NCBI GenBank assembly: GCA_034769895.1
Contig: CM068375.1
Coordinates: forward strand, 252,505,542 to 252,569,541
From: Magicicada septendecula
Lineage: Eukaryota > Arthropoda > Insecta > Hemiptera > Cicadidae
Direction of reading: 5' to 3'
Length of the DNA stretch: 64,000 nucleotides
The position numbers and the translations under genes were made by a program. Shown here one piece after another: positions 11,116-23,372 of this stretch. Under the pieces are notes generated by a model, which did no database searches, was not told the origin of the DNA, and was given only the letters and a program-made list of their open reading frames with translations. The first letter of the stretch is position 1; each line of letters opens with the position of its first letter.

Positions 11116-11250
11116 AACCAAACAAGTACATTAAAATCCTTTTTTCAACATAATGCAATAAAAAGCAATGTGCAGTTTCTGTTAACACACAAATGATTAA
11201 GTATTAATAATGGGTTAGAGTGGAATTTAATGTTACTACGGTCTGAATTT
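11083..11250 (+). repeat. repeat block with an inverted partner at 23825-23985 and a partial direct copy at 12353-12422
   Basis: About 165 bp that recurs in reverse complement at 23825-23985, with landmarks AAACAAGTACATTAAAATCC and GGGTTAGAGTGGAATTTAAT. The first 70-75 bp (CTACTTCCAATTTAGAA onward) also recur in direct orientation at 12353-12422, so the hAT remnant between 11281 and 12350 is bracketed by direct copies. Confidence 0.7.
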
Positions 11251-11280
11251 AAGACAAAAAATAAACATAATCTGTGTTTA

Positions 11281-12350
11281 TCAACACATAAGTGATACAT
11301 AAGTTTTCAGTGAATTCGCTAACCTGCTGAAAGATTTTTCAGGAGACGAAACTGTAACTGGAATAGTACAGAAAAGCCTATAGCCAAGACAGAAGTTCAC
11401 AAATACAGCTTGAAGGTTTTTGTCATAAGGTTTTTGGAGTAGGCTTAGTGGATTCTTTTCTGATTCAAACTCTGTTTTATAAATGTTCTTCAAGTGTAAT
11501 ATTTCTTCAATTAGATCCATTGCCAATTCCTTTTTAAACTTGCTAATGAGAACTTTTACTTTCAATTCTAATTCATCATTTTCCATGTCCGTAAAGTTCA
11601 ATACTGGTGCAAACAAGTCAAGAATTGAACTAATTGCAGTGAATCGTGTTTTTATGTTGCCCATTACAAACTCTAACACTGGGTACATAACTGAGGTTTT
11701 AAATTTATTTTCTTGATCTTTGTTTACTGAAAAATCACTATTGGATTGATCTGTACTTTTTTCCACCTTTTGGGAGATTCAGGAGGAACTTTTATTAGTT
11801 CTTTTGCAATTAAGTTTGGTTCTTCAATTATGCTGTCTGGATTATCACGCAACAATTTCAATTCTGTCAGCAAATCTTCCACTAGAGTTATTTCAACATT
11901 GAGTGTGATTCCTTTGCTTTGAATAACAACATTTTTTTAGTCAATACATGAAAGCACTTTGAACCAAAAAGATGCCAACATTAAGCTCTTTGTGGAAATG
12001 AAATATTTCTTAAGCCCTAATATGATGTTGTAGGCAGAGGGAGTTAGACTAGAAGACATCTCTTCTAAAATATATCCAACAATTTAAGTACGCCTGGGTA
12101 GTGCTTAACTATCGATTTGACAGCTTGGATCCTCTCACTTCATCTTGTTTTAGGGAAGCTCTGCAGTAATAAAGGAATGTGCTTTTTCAAAACTTCCCAA
12201 CATGCAGGGCTGCTAGAGAAAAATGAGTAAAGACTTGCAACATGCCTGAAAAGTGTCATCACAGCATTGAGTTTTGCAGCATTAACACCCACGTGTTTCA
12301 AGGAATGCGCCCCACATGGTAAAAATATTATGGATTCGTTCTTTTCAAGA
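11281..12350 (-). pseudogene. hAT transposase, ZMYM1-like, decayed
   Basis: Minus-strand remains of a hAT-superfamily transposase of the zinc-finger-MYM-like type. An open piece at 11281-11766 (161 residues) ends in the hAT dimerisation region, with TVSSPEKSFSRLANSLKTY resembling the usual S.AERSFS.L..IKTYLR motif. Upstream, 12100-12340 reads CGAHSLKHVGVNAAKLNAV, then a YSFFSSSPACWEVLKKH stretch, then LLLQSFPKTR, a stop where the family has Trp, and SERIQAVKSIVKHYPG. Those are recognisable parts of the catalytic region. Further stops or frame changes lie between the pieces (for example near 11938). The N-terminal zinc finger and the first catalytic Asp are not found. Not functional. Confidence 0.7.
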
Positions 12351-12352
12351 AT

Positions 12353-12890
12353 TCTACTTCCAATTTAGAACCCAGTACAATCTAACGTATAACCAAACAA
12401 GTACATTAAAATCCTTTTTCCAATTTCAAGAGAAGTGTGAGTTTTTTAGTTTCAAAGGATAAAGAAAACACTTTTTTACAATTACCTCTAAGATGTCAAG
12501 GGTAATTGTAAATTGAATTTTAGAGCTGTATTTATTATTTATATTTAAACAAGTTTTTGTATGCAACGTAATAACAAAGGTTGAAATATTTGCAGTTATT
12601 TCAATTTTAAAACGTATACACAATTTTTAATCAAAATGTTTCAATCCATTTTTCATTTACAATTACCCCACCTAACCACAAATGTATGGTGTGCCTCTAT
12701 CATCACTTAGCACTTTTAATTTTAATTGCTATGCAAATAAATTGATATAACGTGTGTATGAAAAAGAAACGTTAATTTTAGTAGACTTTAAAAGACTTAA
12801 TACAGGGAGTCTTTAAATTTGTTTTAAAGTTTTTTCCTAAAGCTCTTGAATTTTGCTTAGAATAGCCAAAGACCCAATGCCATTTGTACA
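12353..12890. other. intergenic, partial repeat copy then no recognised feature
   Basis: 12353-12422 is the partial direct copy of 11083 described above. The remaining AT-rich 470 bp up to the Merlin leader hold only a short minus-strand frame (12426-12623, 65 codons) with no recognisable motif. Confidence 0.5.
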
Positions 12891-13025
12891 CCACGTGGTA
12901 TAATTGACTAAAATTGTTGTGTTGTTACAATGGCGTACGCGCGAATGGTTGTTTGGCTTGTTTGCGTGTTTCGTTACATTTTTAATCAGTGTTGTGTTGT
13001 GAGTTTTACATTCATTTAATTAAGA

Positions 13026-13830
13026 ATGATTAGCTATGATGAACTGTTGAGTGTTATTAGTACAGAAGAGGATGCAATTTCTTTTCTTCAAGAAAAAGGT
13101 TTGGTTCACAATCCTCGTCAATGTGAACAAGGACACGACATGGTATTAGCCCTTGGGCAGCAACAGCGTTGGTGTTGCAATAAGAGGACTTGCTGTGAGT
13201 ATAAGGTAGTTCGCAAGGGCACATTTTTAGAGGGGTCCAAATTACCTGTGGGAAAAATAATAAAATTTATTTATTTCTGGTGTGAAGGGCGTAGTAGTGT
13301 GAAAAGCAGTAAAAATCAACTGGAAATCGGCGTCAACACACACAGAGTGGACGGATTACTTAAGATATATCTGTGCCGTAGACATCATGAGAAACCCACG
13401 GAAAATTGGAGGACCGAATTTAACAATTGAAATTGACGAGTCTGTTTACCAAGAGAAAAAATAATGTTGGCCGGGTGTATCCATAACAATGGGTATTCGG
13501 TGGATACTGCCGAGAAATGAAGGAATGCTTCTTGTGTCGTGTTGAAGATCGGTCACCAGCTACCCTCCTACCTCTCATAGTGGCAAATATTGAACCACGG
13601 TCTACTATAATGTCAGATGAGTGGCGTTCGTACCGTCAAATTGTTAATTTGCCACAACAATACAGTCATTTGACTGTAAACCATAGTTATAACTTTGTGG
13701 ATCCTCAAATGGGAGCGCATACACAAGGCGTAGAAACCATGTGGCGGTCCTGTAAACGCCGAAACATGATTGAATGTGGTACGAGAAGGGAATGCTTAGA
13801 TTCCTATTTAAGTGAGTTCATGTGGTGAAC
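13026..13830 (+). pseudogene. Merlin (ISXO2/IS1016-like) transposase, frameshifted
   Basis: Transposase of the Merlin superfamily, the eukaryotic relative of bacterial ISXO2/IS1016 elements. The first open piece (13026-13430) carries the N-terminal zinc-ribbon-like segment (CEQGHDMVLA, then RWCCNKRTCCEYK) and the family motif GTFLEGSKLPV followed by a KFIYFWCEG helix. The DDE domain follows in two other frames: EIDESVY (Asp codon 13435-13437), then from 13517 the TIMSDEWRSY motif (Asp 13616-13618), HSYNFVDP, GAHTQGVETMW (Glu 13733-13735) and SCKRRNMIECG. All three catalytic acids survive, but two frame changes (near 13370-13400 and between 13440 and 13517) break the protein. Full families are about 270-300 residues, as here. 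I could not find its terminal inverted repeats with confidence; a leader of about 130 bp precedes the ATG. Confidence 0.88.
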
Positions 13831-15520
13831 AAGAAGTAGAAATGAGGATTTGTTCCAGAAAATGCTGGAAACCATCAACAAACATGAGGAACCTTTTTAC
13901 TAAAAACAAATATGATTTTGGTAAGTATTATCAATTTTGGTAAGTATGTTCTATTTAGAATACGTTTTCATAATGATATTGACTTTGAAATCACGTGCTT
14001 AGTTTAATTATTCATTGCTGAAGCTTAATCCAATACCATTTTCAAGGATTTTAAGTATTCTGTAAAAGTATTTTGTTTCCTTATTGAACACAGTACATGA
14101 CACATTAAAAGTATTCAGTACTTAAAAGTAGGTTAGGTTACATTATTTAATCTAAACAACTTCACAGCAGCTGTAACAAAGTTAATTATAAAATAATAAT
14201 CATTTTGTATATTTTCTTTTACAAGTGGATATTAAGCCAAAAAGCTGATAGCATATAAAGTGTAATAATCATGTTCAGTGTATTATTATTTTTAATATCA
14301 TAGGTTACAGATTAAACTAACCTTATACTCACGAGGTATAATTGTACTGATTTCACCTGTAAAAGAACGGTTGGCTGAAAATAAGACACAATTGTAACAC
14401 ATATCAGAACCTGTGTGTGTGTGTTTTGGTGGACGGGTCAATAATCTGTAAACCCTTTAATATTGGTCTCCTAGAATGTTGACTGATTAAACAAAATAAT
14501 TGATTAATGTTCATATGTCAGTACTTTGTGTGTCCGGTGATGTAATTTATTTTTCTTTGCAGGCACAAGAAAAGGTTAGAAACATTTAGGCCTACATCAT
14601 CATTACCCAGGCTGAGGAACTGAAACCTCCAGCACTATATTCAGGTTTGTAATTTACACAGTGAAACCAGTCGAAACAAAGTATTAAAATCCTTTGAAAA
14701 TATTAAAAGCAGGCACATTACATCATACATACACAGTATCATCATTGTATGGTGTTCTGATGTGTGACAGGTCTCAGATATTACCAGTCATCTCCATTCA
14801 TATGTATTTGGCTTGAACTTTTGAGCTTTCATCTCTACATAAGATACTCCACTTTGCATTTCGTACACAAGCTCATCTTCCCTCCTTTCATGGTTCTTTC
14901 AAAAACTGGTGTTAATTGTTCATTTTCTCTCAGGATTAAATATACTTATACTTAATATTCAATACTTAAAAGTTGGTTAAGTTACATTATTTAATCTAAA
15001 CAACTTCACAGCAGCTGTAACAAAGTTATTTATAAAATAATTATCTGCTGTAGTTTTCCCTTTACAAGTGGATATTAAACAAAAACCGATATCATATTAT
15101 TATACCATAAGAAGTAATATAATCACGTTATGTTCATGATGAGTTCTATTTCTTGTGTATAGTGTGTTTCAGTGTTTGCATTAAACAAAACATTTTTAAA
15201 TCAGTGTTGAACACTTGCCAAGTAGTGTGCGTGATATTTTCCAACAAATTCGTATACTGTATGAGAGTAGACTATTAATGTATACTACTTTACATGTCAG
15301 AAGTATAACGATATATTTACAAATTACTTTATTCTATATTCTTATGTTATTATTATTATTCAATAAAAAATAAAATACTTTTTAACAAAAATATGCTTTT
15401 ATTTTACTTCCATGTTCCTTAAGTAAATGGAAAAAAAATCGTGTTCGAGATTATTGCAGATTCTGATTGTAGTACACTCAAAACATGAAAAAAGTCGTTT
15501 TTCGAAAAGTGTCTGTCTGT
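13831..15520. other. non-coding downstream of Merlin, with a direct repeat pair
   Basis: No gene recognised. A block of about 175 bp (14111-14285) recurs at about 14955-15135 in the same orientation, with landmarks CTTCACAGCAGCTGTAACAA and ACAAGTGGATATTAA. The copies are diverged by substitutions and a small insertion. The segment ends in a CTGT/GT-rich stretch directly before the solo LTR. Confidence 0.65.
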
Positions 15521-15524
15521 GTGT

Positions 15525-18500
15525 TGTAACGTACCAAATTGGCAGTTACATAAGATAACTATCTAATACGTCAAATAAAAAGATAACATGAAAATATTTC
15601 AACGTGCATAAAAGAAGGGACAGGAGAATATAAACAAAGTGTGTATCTACGAACGGATATTATTGAAACAACACAACAAAGAAGAAGGAAGAGTAATAAG
15701 GATATCATCGAGTATAAAAGAGAGAGAAAATGACAACGCGCCAATATAATATGTTAGCATCCAGGCCCAATAGATCCAAAATAGTGAGGGGATATGACGA
15801 AAATAATTACTAAAATAAAAAGGATACGAATCAAGTACAACCACAATGGTGATAAAACAAACGAATTTGTTTATTAGTGTGAAATAATATGGAACAATGA
15901 TTACCATAACCACGAATAAAAATATGGAAGAATATGACAAGACTAAGGGAACATTGATTATCACAAATAATGTATAACCCAGGATAACACCAATAGTGAG
16001 CAACAACTAACCAGAAGAAGAAAAGAAGAAGAAGAGGAAAGGAAACATATCATGAAGAATGAAGATAATGTATGAACAGTACAAGACATCAACATTCACA
16101 AGATATACAAGGAATTAAAATTAATATAGTGACCGGAAGAAGTGTAATGATTATTCGAAGATCAATGACAAAGAAACCAGTGTTTAGCATCATTGAGTGA
16201 TCACGAACAATAACAGTGAAAACTTGATATAAGTGTAACAACCTGTGATATGATAACCATTTTACCCCAAATAAACACCACAAACAATACAAGTGAAAAT
16301 GTTTATAACGGAGAAAAATGATTAACCATTATAAGTGAAAGAATCCAAGATTAACTAGTTAAAATGCACAGACAATTAGTGTGACAAGTTTAATCAAGAT
16401 TGTAACATCACATAGATAATCATTAAGACCACCAAAAGAAATATGAGACAGAACAGTAAATTAATTGTTCATAGGGACTAATAATAAAAGCTTTGTAAGC
16501 CTTAATATGAAATGTGCCTGAATGCCATAGCAAGACAGGACAAAATATAAATGAATTCCAGAACAAACAGTAGCAAATAAGCTAGTTTGTTAGGTATAAA
16601 ACAATCAATGTACCAAAAACTAGGTGCAACCCACCAAGAAATGTAATATTGTTAGACTAAGAATACTTGTGTTATTGTTTCAACAAATAGTGTAAAAATG
16701 TGTATAACTTAATAATAAACCATTGTAGTAGAATGCCATAATGAGATGGAAATAGTTGAGTCAAATACTGCATAAGAATATGTTGCACATTGTTGTCAGA
16801 CAACTGACACATAACCTCACAGAAAGTGAACCTATAACATAAAATCATGTACATTAGTTAAACCAAGCAACTATCCACAATTGTTTCAAACAAAGACTAG
16901 TTAAGAATAATAATGCAAACAAATAAATACCATATGTACTGAAGGACACAGCAAATGAATCAGATTGAATATGATATCATAAAGTTAAATGGACAGAACC
17001 CCAATGTGACAAGATAGTTAGTCAAAAAGCATTATCGAAACTTATCAAAAGATTGTGACAAATGTTACCAGTAGTTAGAGAAATGTCTAATACTGCTAAT
17101 ACTGCTATGAGAACACCTCACAAATGTAATACTAGTAGTTTAGTAATTGAAATATTATAAACTAACTGCAATTGTAAAACCAGATGTAAATAAACACTAT
17201 ACTATAACTTGGAGAGCTTTCAGATAACGAAAAGTTATTTAATACATTGAACCAACAAGGTACAACAATTGTACACTATTTTAATTAATAACATTATATC
17301 CCTTGTGTAATAAAATAATTACATAAGTGACAAAATGGAGAAATGAGAACAGAAAGTATTTTGATCATACTATAAGTATATAAAAAATAACATTTTTAGC
17401 AAAATAAAATGTGAACAAATGTAAATAAATGTACATATTAGTGTTAGGATGTCAAACATATGTAATAGGATAAGGAATAATAGCGTTACATGTAAATATA
17501 AACAATCGAACACGGTCGGTATGGACGCCATTAACAGATATTGTTTAAACTGTAAATATAACTATTTTATGTACTAACATAAAGGAGAAATGGACTCGAG
17601 ATGTTTAGTAATAAGTATTACAGTGTAATTATAACGAAATATGGTGAAACAGACTTATTTATATTAAGAATCACCATATGAGTTTTTGAGATGGCCAAGT
17701 GAATTAATAATGAACGGATTTAGTGCTTGTTTAGACTTAAAATAAAGCCACAAGTGTCCGCGATTTAATGCCACTACCCAACCGACTATACGACAAAAGA
17801 TAAGAAAGTTATGACAATTATAAGTTTTTCAATCATTTTGAGTATCCATGCACACGTCACATATAATCTCAAACCCACGCTTAGAGTTGTCAAAAATTAA
17901 AAGTTTTATTTGACCAAAGTGTTTTGGGGTTGAGAGTTTGACCTTTTGAACCAATCAAATAGCTTAAAATGACCAGACGAGAAAGAGACGCTTTAGCGAA
18001 ATGTATCATTCGTTCTGCATCACTCACGACGAGAGGTCTATGCCGAAAAAGTCAGCAAGATATTTTTGAAATGTGCGCGTCACCTACAGTAATACGTAAA
18101 CAGACATTAACCTGTACACCACAACATATTACCGAGTGTCCAGTGAATTAAGTGAACAGTGAATTAACATGACCAGTGTATAATAAGGGTCATGTTTTGT
18201 GTATTCAATCAGGGAGTACAATGTTTTAATTATTTTAAAGAAATTAATGAAAATAATAATTTTCGTTGATGAACGAAAAATATTGTTTTGGACTGCACTA
18301 GTCATAACGCTTGAGTGCTTAAACTATGATGGACAATTATCAGAACTTAATAAATAAATTGTAGCACGGTTTAATGTCAATAATTGATTCAAAAATAATT
18401 ATTTTACAATTAAAGAATAATTGAGAAAGGCGGAATTAACTTAGATACCGCTCATCAGTATATAGTATATAGTCGCTTACTTGACTACGACTTTAACTTG

Positions 18501-19548
18501 ATAAATAACATAACTTATTCTAAATAGCCACTTACATGTTACTAGGTAAACTAACCTAGAACCGAAGAACATAATTTTGTCACAAAGAAACAAGTCTGTT
18601 CTTGAATAATTTTACTGAAATGAAAGCAATAACAAGAGTTTTTTTCTCTAGATTTTTTTCTCTTTCCAGTACATGGTTCTAATAGCTAATGAGTCAATAA
18701 TAATAATATTTTTAACAGTGCAAATCTCAGAGCACGTGTTGACCACAACTGCTATATACTTTTGCATAACGTACAATAGTACGATATTATCGGTTATGGT
18801 ACCGAGTTTTATAATTTTAAATTTTTGTTCTTTTTCATAGTAATAGATAATTAAATATTGTAAATTAAACTCACATCTTGTAATCTGGTATCATGTATCT
18901 TCAAAGAACTCACTAATTTGGTAATATAATTGAATAAAGTGAACCTAACCTCGTTCACCAAAAACATTGTACCTTACAACAGTGTTACCAGCCTTGAGAT
19001 ACAGAGATCTCAGTATTTGTTTAAATTTGTTATTGTTTGTAAAAAGATATTATTAATGGTTTTTAAGAGTTTATTGAATTTAATAATTGTCAATAAATCC
19101 TCAGTTATTTATCAGTGGAAACAGAGTTTTGATTTCTATACAATAGATGAAGTAGTTTAACTTTTTTATGAACAGTTCTCTCATAAGGTGGCGGTAGTAT
19201 TTGAATGACTGATATCGTTCGAATTGCAATTGAACATTTAATTAATTATTATTGTTTATGTGCATTCTTTGTGATATTCAAAAGGAATATCTGTGTATGT
19301 ATGTCAAGTGTTTTTACAGTAAAAGAAGTCGCCATCGAGAATAGTGAAGACATCCACATATGGTAAGTGGGGAGGTTGACACAGTGAAGTGATAAATACT
19401 CTTTTAAACCACAAACTTTTAAACGTGAACATTAATTCAATTTTAATAATCATATCCAATAATAATTATAAACAATAACATCACATACTCGACTTGAGTA
19501 TCTAACTTATAACACAACATATTCATATCTATTATCTGTTCTACAACA
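15525..19548 (+). repeat. solo LTR-like copy of the Ty3 long terminal repeat (right inverted arm)
   Basis: A 4,024-bp block that is the reverse complement of about 3490-7611. On this strand it starts TGTAACGTAC and ends CTACAACA, giving TG...CA termini. GTGT stands on both sides (15521-15524 and 19549-19552), a possible 4-bp target duplication, though in a GT-rich context. There is no gag or pol beside it, so it reads as a solo LTR lying in opposite orientation to the Ty3 element on the left. It encodes nothing recognised; the 119-codon hydrophobic frame at 15647-16006 (minus) reflects A/T-skewed composition. Confidence 0.65.
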
Positions 19549-19557
19549 GTGTCTGTA

Positions 19558-20110
19558 GATTTTTTCTATGGCAAACGATAACAGCCGCAAATTCAAACAG
19601 AATCAAATAATTATTTGCAATACAGCCCTGATGTGAAGAGTACTCAAGACCTATTGTTTTTGGTGAAGATTGGTTAAGGGGAAGGGGTAGTTTACCAGCA
19701 AAATTTTTTTTATCAAGGGTAATTTTTTTCTATGGCAAACGATAACAGCCGCAAATTCAAACAATCAAATAATATTTTGGATACAGCCCTAAATTGTAGA
19801 GTTCTCAAGACCTATTGGTTTTGGTAAAGATCGGTTAAGGGAAAGGGGTAGTTTACCTGCCACCTTTAATGTTTTAACATAGTAATTGTTTCTGTGACGA
19901 ACGATAACTGCCGCACATTCAAACAGAATCAAATAATGTTTTGCATAGATGTCGAAAGATGTCGTTTGTCTATGACGAACGATAACTGCCGCAAATTCAA
20001 ATAATTTTTTGCATATTGTAGAGGACTCGAGGTCTGTTGATTTTGGTGAAGATCGGTTAAGGAGAAGGGGTAGTTTACCTGCAACATTTTATGTTTCAAC
20101 AAGAGTAAAG
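19558..20110 (+). repeat. minisatellite, 3-4 diverged copies of a unit of about 165 bp
   Basis: Copies begin near 19560, 19726, 19886 (short) and 19968. Each starts with ACGATAAC(A/T)GCCGCA after TCTATGRC-like sequence; the complete ones then have CTCAAGACCTATTG-like and GATCGGTTAAGG segments and end in GGGGTAGTTTACC. Copy 3 is truncated. Non-coding; it may be the internal repeat of an unidentified transposon. Confidence 0.75.
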
Positions 20111-21921
20111 TACTTAATTTTGATAAATAAAGTATCCTGAAAAGGTCATAATATTCCACTGTAGAAAGGTAGATGAAATATCTGTAAATGAAAAGGGGTA
20201 GGGGGAAGTTGAAGGGGGAGGGGATAATTTTCTATAAATGAAAATGATAGGTGAAGGGGAGGGGATAATTTTTTATGTGTACTACGTTATCAGCAACAAT
20301 GAAGTAGTTTGTTGATCAAATTCCTTCACGGGCTGTTTGGCCGTGGTCCAATGTTTTCTGCAAAACCAGACGTTTCAGAAGTGCCATCGACTGCCATCAT
20401 CAGTGAAAATCGAGTGCGCTAACGTGAGGTGGTATATGTTAGTGACCACAATTCTGTGGTTGAGGCTGAAGATAGAAGTAGTTTCTGTAGAAATATTTCA
20501 TTTCTAAAATGATTTTAAATATAAATCTTAAAACATGGAAGTCATGTATGGTTCTCCATACCGATATTTTAATTATTTGCATCAAATAGTATTATTGTTT
20601 AATACATGTTCCATCCAGATCAAATTATGTGTATACAGTTCTGGAAAAATTATACAGGCATAAAATTTTGTTTGTTTATTGCAAACTGTATTATGTTTGA
20701 AAGTATCCCAAAGTAAATTTAACATTAATCATGTCAATCAATGAGGCCAGTCCAGTTTTATAAGGCTAGGAGAATCCTTGAAATGTTTGGAGCATCACTA
20801 GGTCATGATGGATCTAATCATCAAACTTCAGTTTCTGTGAAAAACTGGCAGATTTGAGTAGTCACTTGATAAAGGATGGTATTGTAAAAGCAACAATTCT
20901 TTCAGAATTATTTTATAACCCTGTATTTAGATCATCAGCAGATTTAAACTTTTCTTATTCGTGTTAAGAATGTATCATGTAAAACTGCTGGGTATGGAAT
21001 GCAAGGACGAATCAAACGTTGTACATTTTTATGTTAGGTACACTTTACAAAACCTTTTCATCAGATGTTCAAAAGAGCAAGCTTGTAATTTTTTTTTATA
21101 AACCCCTTAGTAAGGTATCTCAGCAACAGTTACTGGATGTCACAGTTTGTTTCTAGGATGTTTTACAAAGTAGTGGAAACTTGCTACTTAAAATTCTGTG
21201 TTTCTTTGACTTCCTATTCTAAAGTAATCTTTAAGGTTTTTTAAGGGATTCGAAGATAACTCTACTAGGAATAAATCTGCATCTGTGCTACAGATAAGTA
21301 TGGATGGGTCTAATCCTAAATGGAAATTTTAAGAACAATTCAGAATACTGTGACTCTGGGAACACAAGTTGATAAAATGTAAAAAAGGGCAAAGTAACTG
21401 TGGATAAACGCAGAATCCATGGTGTTAAAAGGTTTGAAGAAAAAGTTCACCATGAGTTATCTTGTCTTTTTCAATCAGTAGTAGTATGTATACCTAGAAG
21501 TTTTTCAGTGTAACGAGTTGGTTTCACCTTTTCTTAATTCTTAGCCTCATATTATGAGTACAAATGTATGCCTACTTATAAGTAACTTTACTAATGAAAA
21601 GTCTTTTTAAAAAAGATACTTGTGTCCATGTTAACAGCAAAGATGACTATTACTGAAGCTCTGAGAACTGTCATATGATAATGGCATGACAATGTATCAG
21701 TTAGAATAATCAACACTTATTAAGGCACACTGTAAGGAGGTATGCTTTAATCATTTTGGACACATCATTCCAGATGTCTGTTCTAAAAACAATTATAATC
21801 AAACTGGTGTTTCAACAGTACTAATAATGCAGCATAGCAAAATTTAAACCATTTTTATTGGTCTGAACGTTTGTTTAAAGCTGAGTATACCAAATATGTC
21901 TGTAATAGGTTTATAATTTAA
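20111..21921. other. intergenic, no gene; G-rich tract and a possible Penelope-like fragment
   Basis: 20195-20223 holds four G-runs of 4-5 bases (potential G-quadruplex) inside AT-rich DNA. About 20328-20420 contains CCAGACGTTTCAGAAGTG followed by CATCATCAGTGAAAAT, wording I associate with the termini of Penelope-like retroelements in arthropods; this is from memory and weak. From 20,500 to 21,900 all frames are broken and I recognise nothing. Confidence 0.4.
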
Positions 21922-23155
21922 GATGTGAAGTATATGAAGCCATTACTAGTACCTGTTCATTATACAACAAATAATAACTATAATTTCCATTAATTTTGTT
22001 AATGTTCTTTACCATTCATTATTTAGTTATTTTTTTACTATCAGGAAAAGTTCTGATGAAATTTCTGTATGTGTTATTTTTGGTCTCTCTCTCTCCCCCC
22101 TCTCATTTTTATTTATTGAAAAAACATAAAAAACTGACACTCCTCTGTATGAGTCCACATTGCATAAAATTGAAAAAATTAATCCAAGAAATAAAAAAAA
22201 ACTTGTAAACTATGAAAACATTTGTTCTAATATAGAATTCAAATTAAATAAAGAAAAAAAGGAATTGTGTGCGTGCTAGTGTGTGTGTTTTAATGGAGAC
22301 ATTTTCCCCCTTGCTCCTCAACCATTTTCAGAAAGTGAACAGACAGAACAATACCCCTGACCTGCAAATGGTCTTGAAACATACTTGTGATCTTGCAAAA
22401 GAAGATCAGTCCTCTGTGTGTTTTAATGATAATTAGTTAATCAATGGACATGTCGTGGACAACAAAATCCAAGAATTTACAAATGAATAATGAAAACACA
22501 AAGATTAAAAACTAATAAGAAACCATTAAATAGACATAAAGAAACAAATTAGTAAAATTTATTAATGAATCAAAGGAATTCAGAAATTCAACTGATAATC
22601 ACACATTAGTACATAGTGTTACTAATTTCACAATTCCACAAAATTTGTAATTATTGGATAGTGAACATTGGATTTCAATATAGTAAGCGTACACATATTA
22701 ATGTAAAGCACGTTTCTTAAACTGAAAACAAATTCTTTTGAGTTAGTGTAACGTGTTGTGTTACTGTAAGACAGAGCAGTGCTGTTAGTGTAGTAATTAA
22801 GATGCATTAAATGTATAAATAAAGCTAAATGGCCTAATGAGTTATTCTTAGATGACATCATTAATCTTCTTGGTAATGGTGTAAAAGCCTTCCCACAGTG
22901 GTTGCAGGTTCAGGCTGATTTCTTTCTTCCTTATCATGTTATAGAACTAAGCCTGGCAGCAGGTGTGAGCCATGAAGAAATTGCAACCAGTCTTCATCTT
23001 TGTATTTGCCAAAATAAAGTTGTTCTGAGCCAGGTCATGTAAATTCAGGTTAGGCCAAATTGCTCATTAGACTTTGTCTACATTTTAAAGATATAAAGTG
23101 TTGATACAGATTTTAGGACCGTAATTTAAAAACATTGTTTGCACATATGAGTAGG
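21922..23155 (+). repeat. segmental duplication, copy B (partner 9391-10470)
   Basis: Direct copy of 9391-10310 with many substitutions and two extra blocks. It begins inside undisturbed sequence (TTTAAGATGTGAAGTATATG), so it preserves the site into which the hAT element inserted in copy A. Homology resumes at about 23535-23620 after the Copia-type LTR. No gene recognised. Confidence 0.75.
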
Positions 23156-23162
23156 GAGCAGA

Positions 23163-23372
23163 TGTATTAATATAATATTGTCAAATATATCATATGTACA
23201 ATTTAAATATGGTTAAACAATGTATGTACAATACGCATGCGCGTATTATTATTGTTATAACGGATGTATGTATTCTATCAAGTTTAGTTCTATGAATAAA
23301 GTCTTTTCTAATCAACGTGTTGTCTAACTGTATTTGGCAATATAATTCCAATATTAAATAATATCTCTCACA
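23163..23372 (+). mobile_element. Copia-type LTR end (fossil)
   Basis: About 210 bp starting TGTATTAATATA and ending ATATCTCTCACA, followed immediately by GGTTATGGGCCC, the Copia-family primer-binding site that pairs with the anticodon region of initiator tRNA-Met. The size is close to the known Copia LTR (about 276 bp). No internal region follows. The left boundary is inferred from the TG and is uncertain; I see no target duplication. Confidence 0.6.

Noticed and set aside
15647-16006. 119-codon hydrophobic frame (minus strand), also partly open in the left arm at 7129-7359, looking like a multi-pass membrane protein
   Set aside because: It lies in a T-rich strand where Phe, Leu, Ile, Val and Tyr codons arise by composition; the two arms break the frame differently and there is no recognisable motif.
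3418-19548. A single 16-kb foldback or Merlin transposon with 4-kb terminal inverted repeats
   Set aside because: The left outer end abuts a primer-binding site and gag, and the right arm has its own TG...CA ends with a possible target duplication; two LTRs explain this better.
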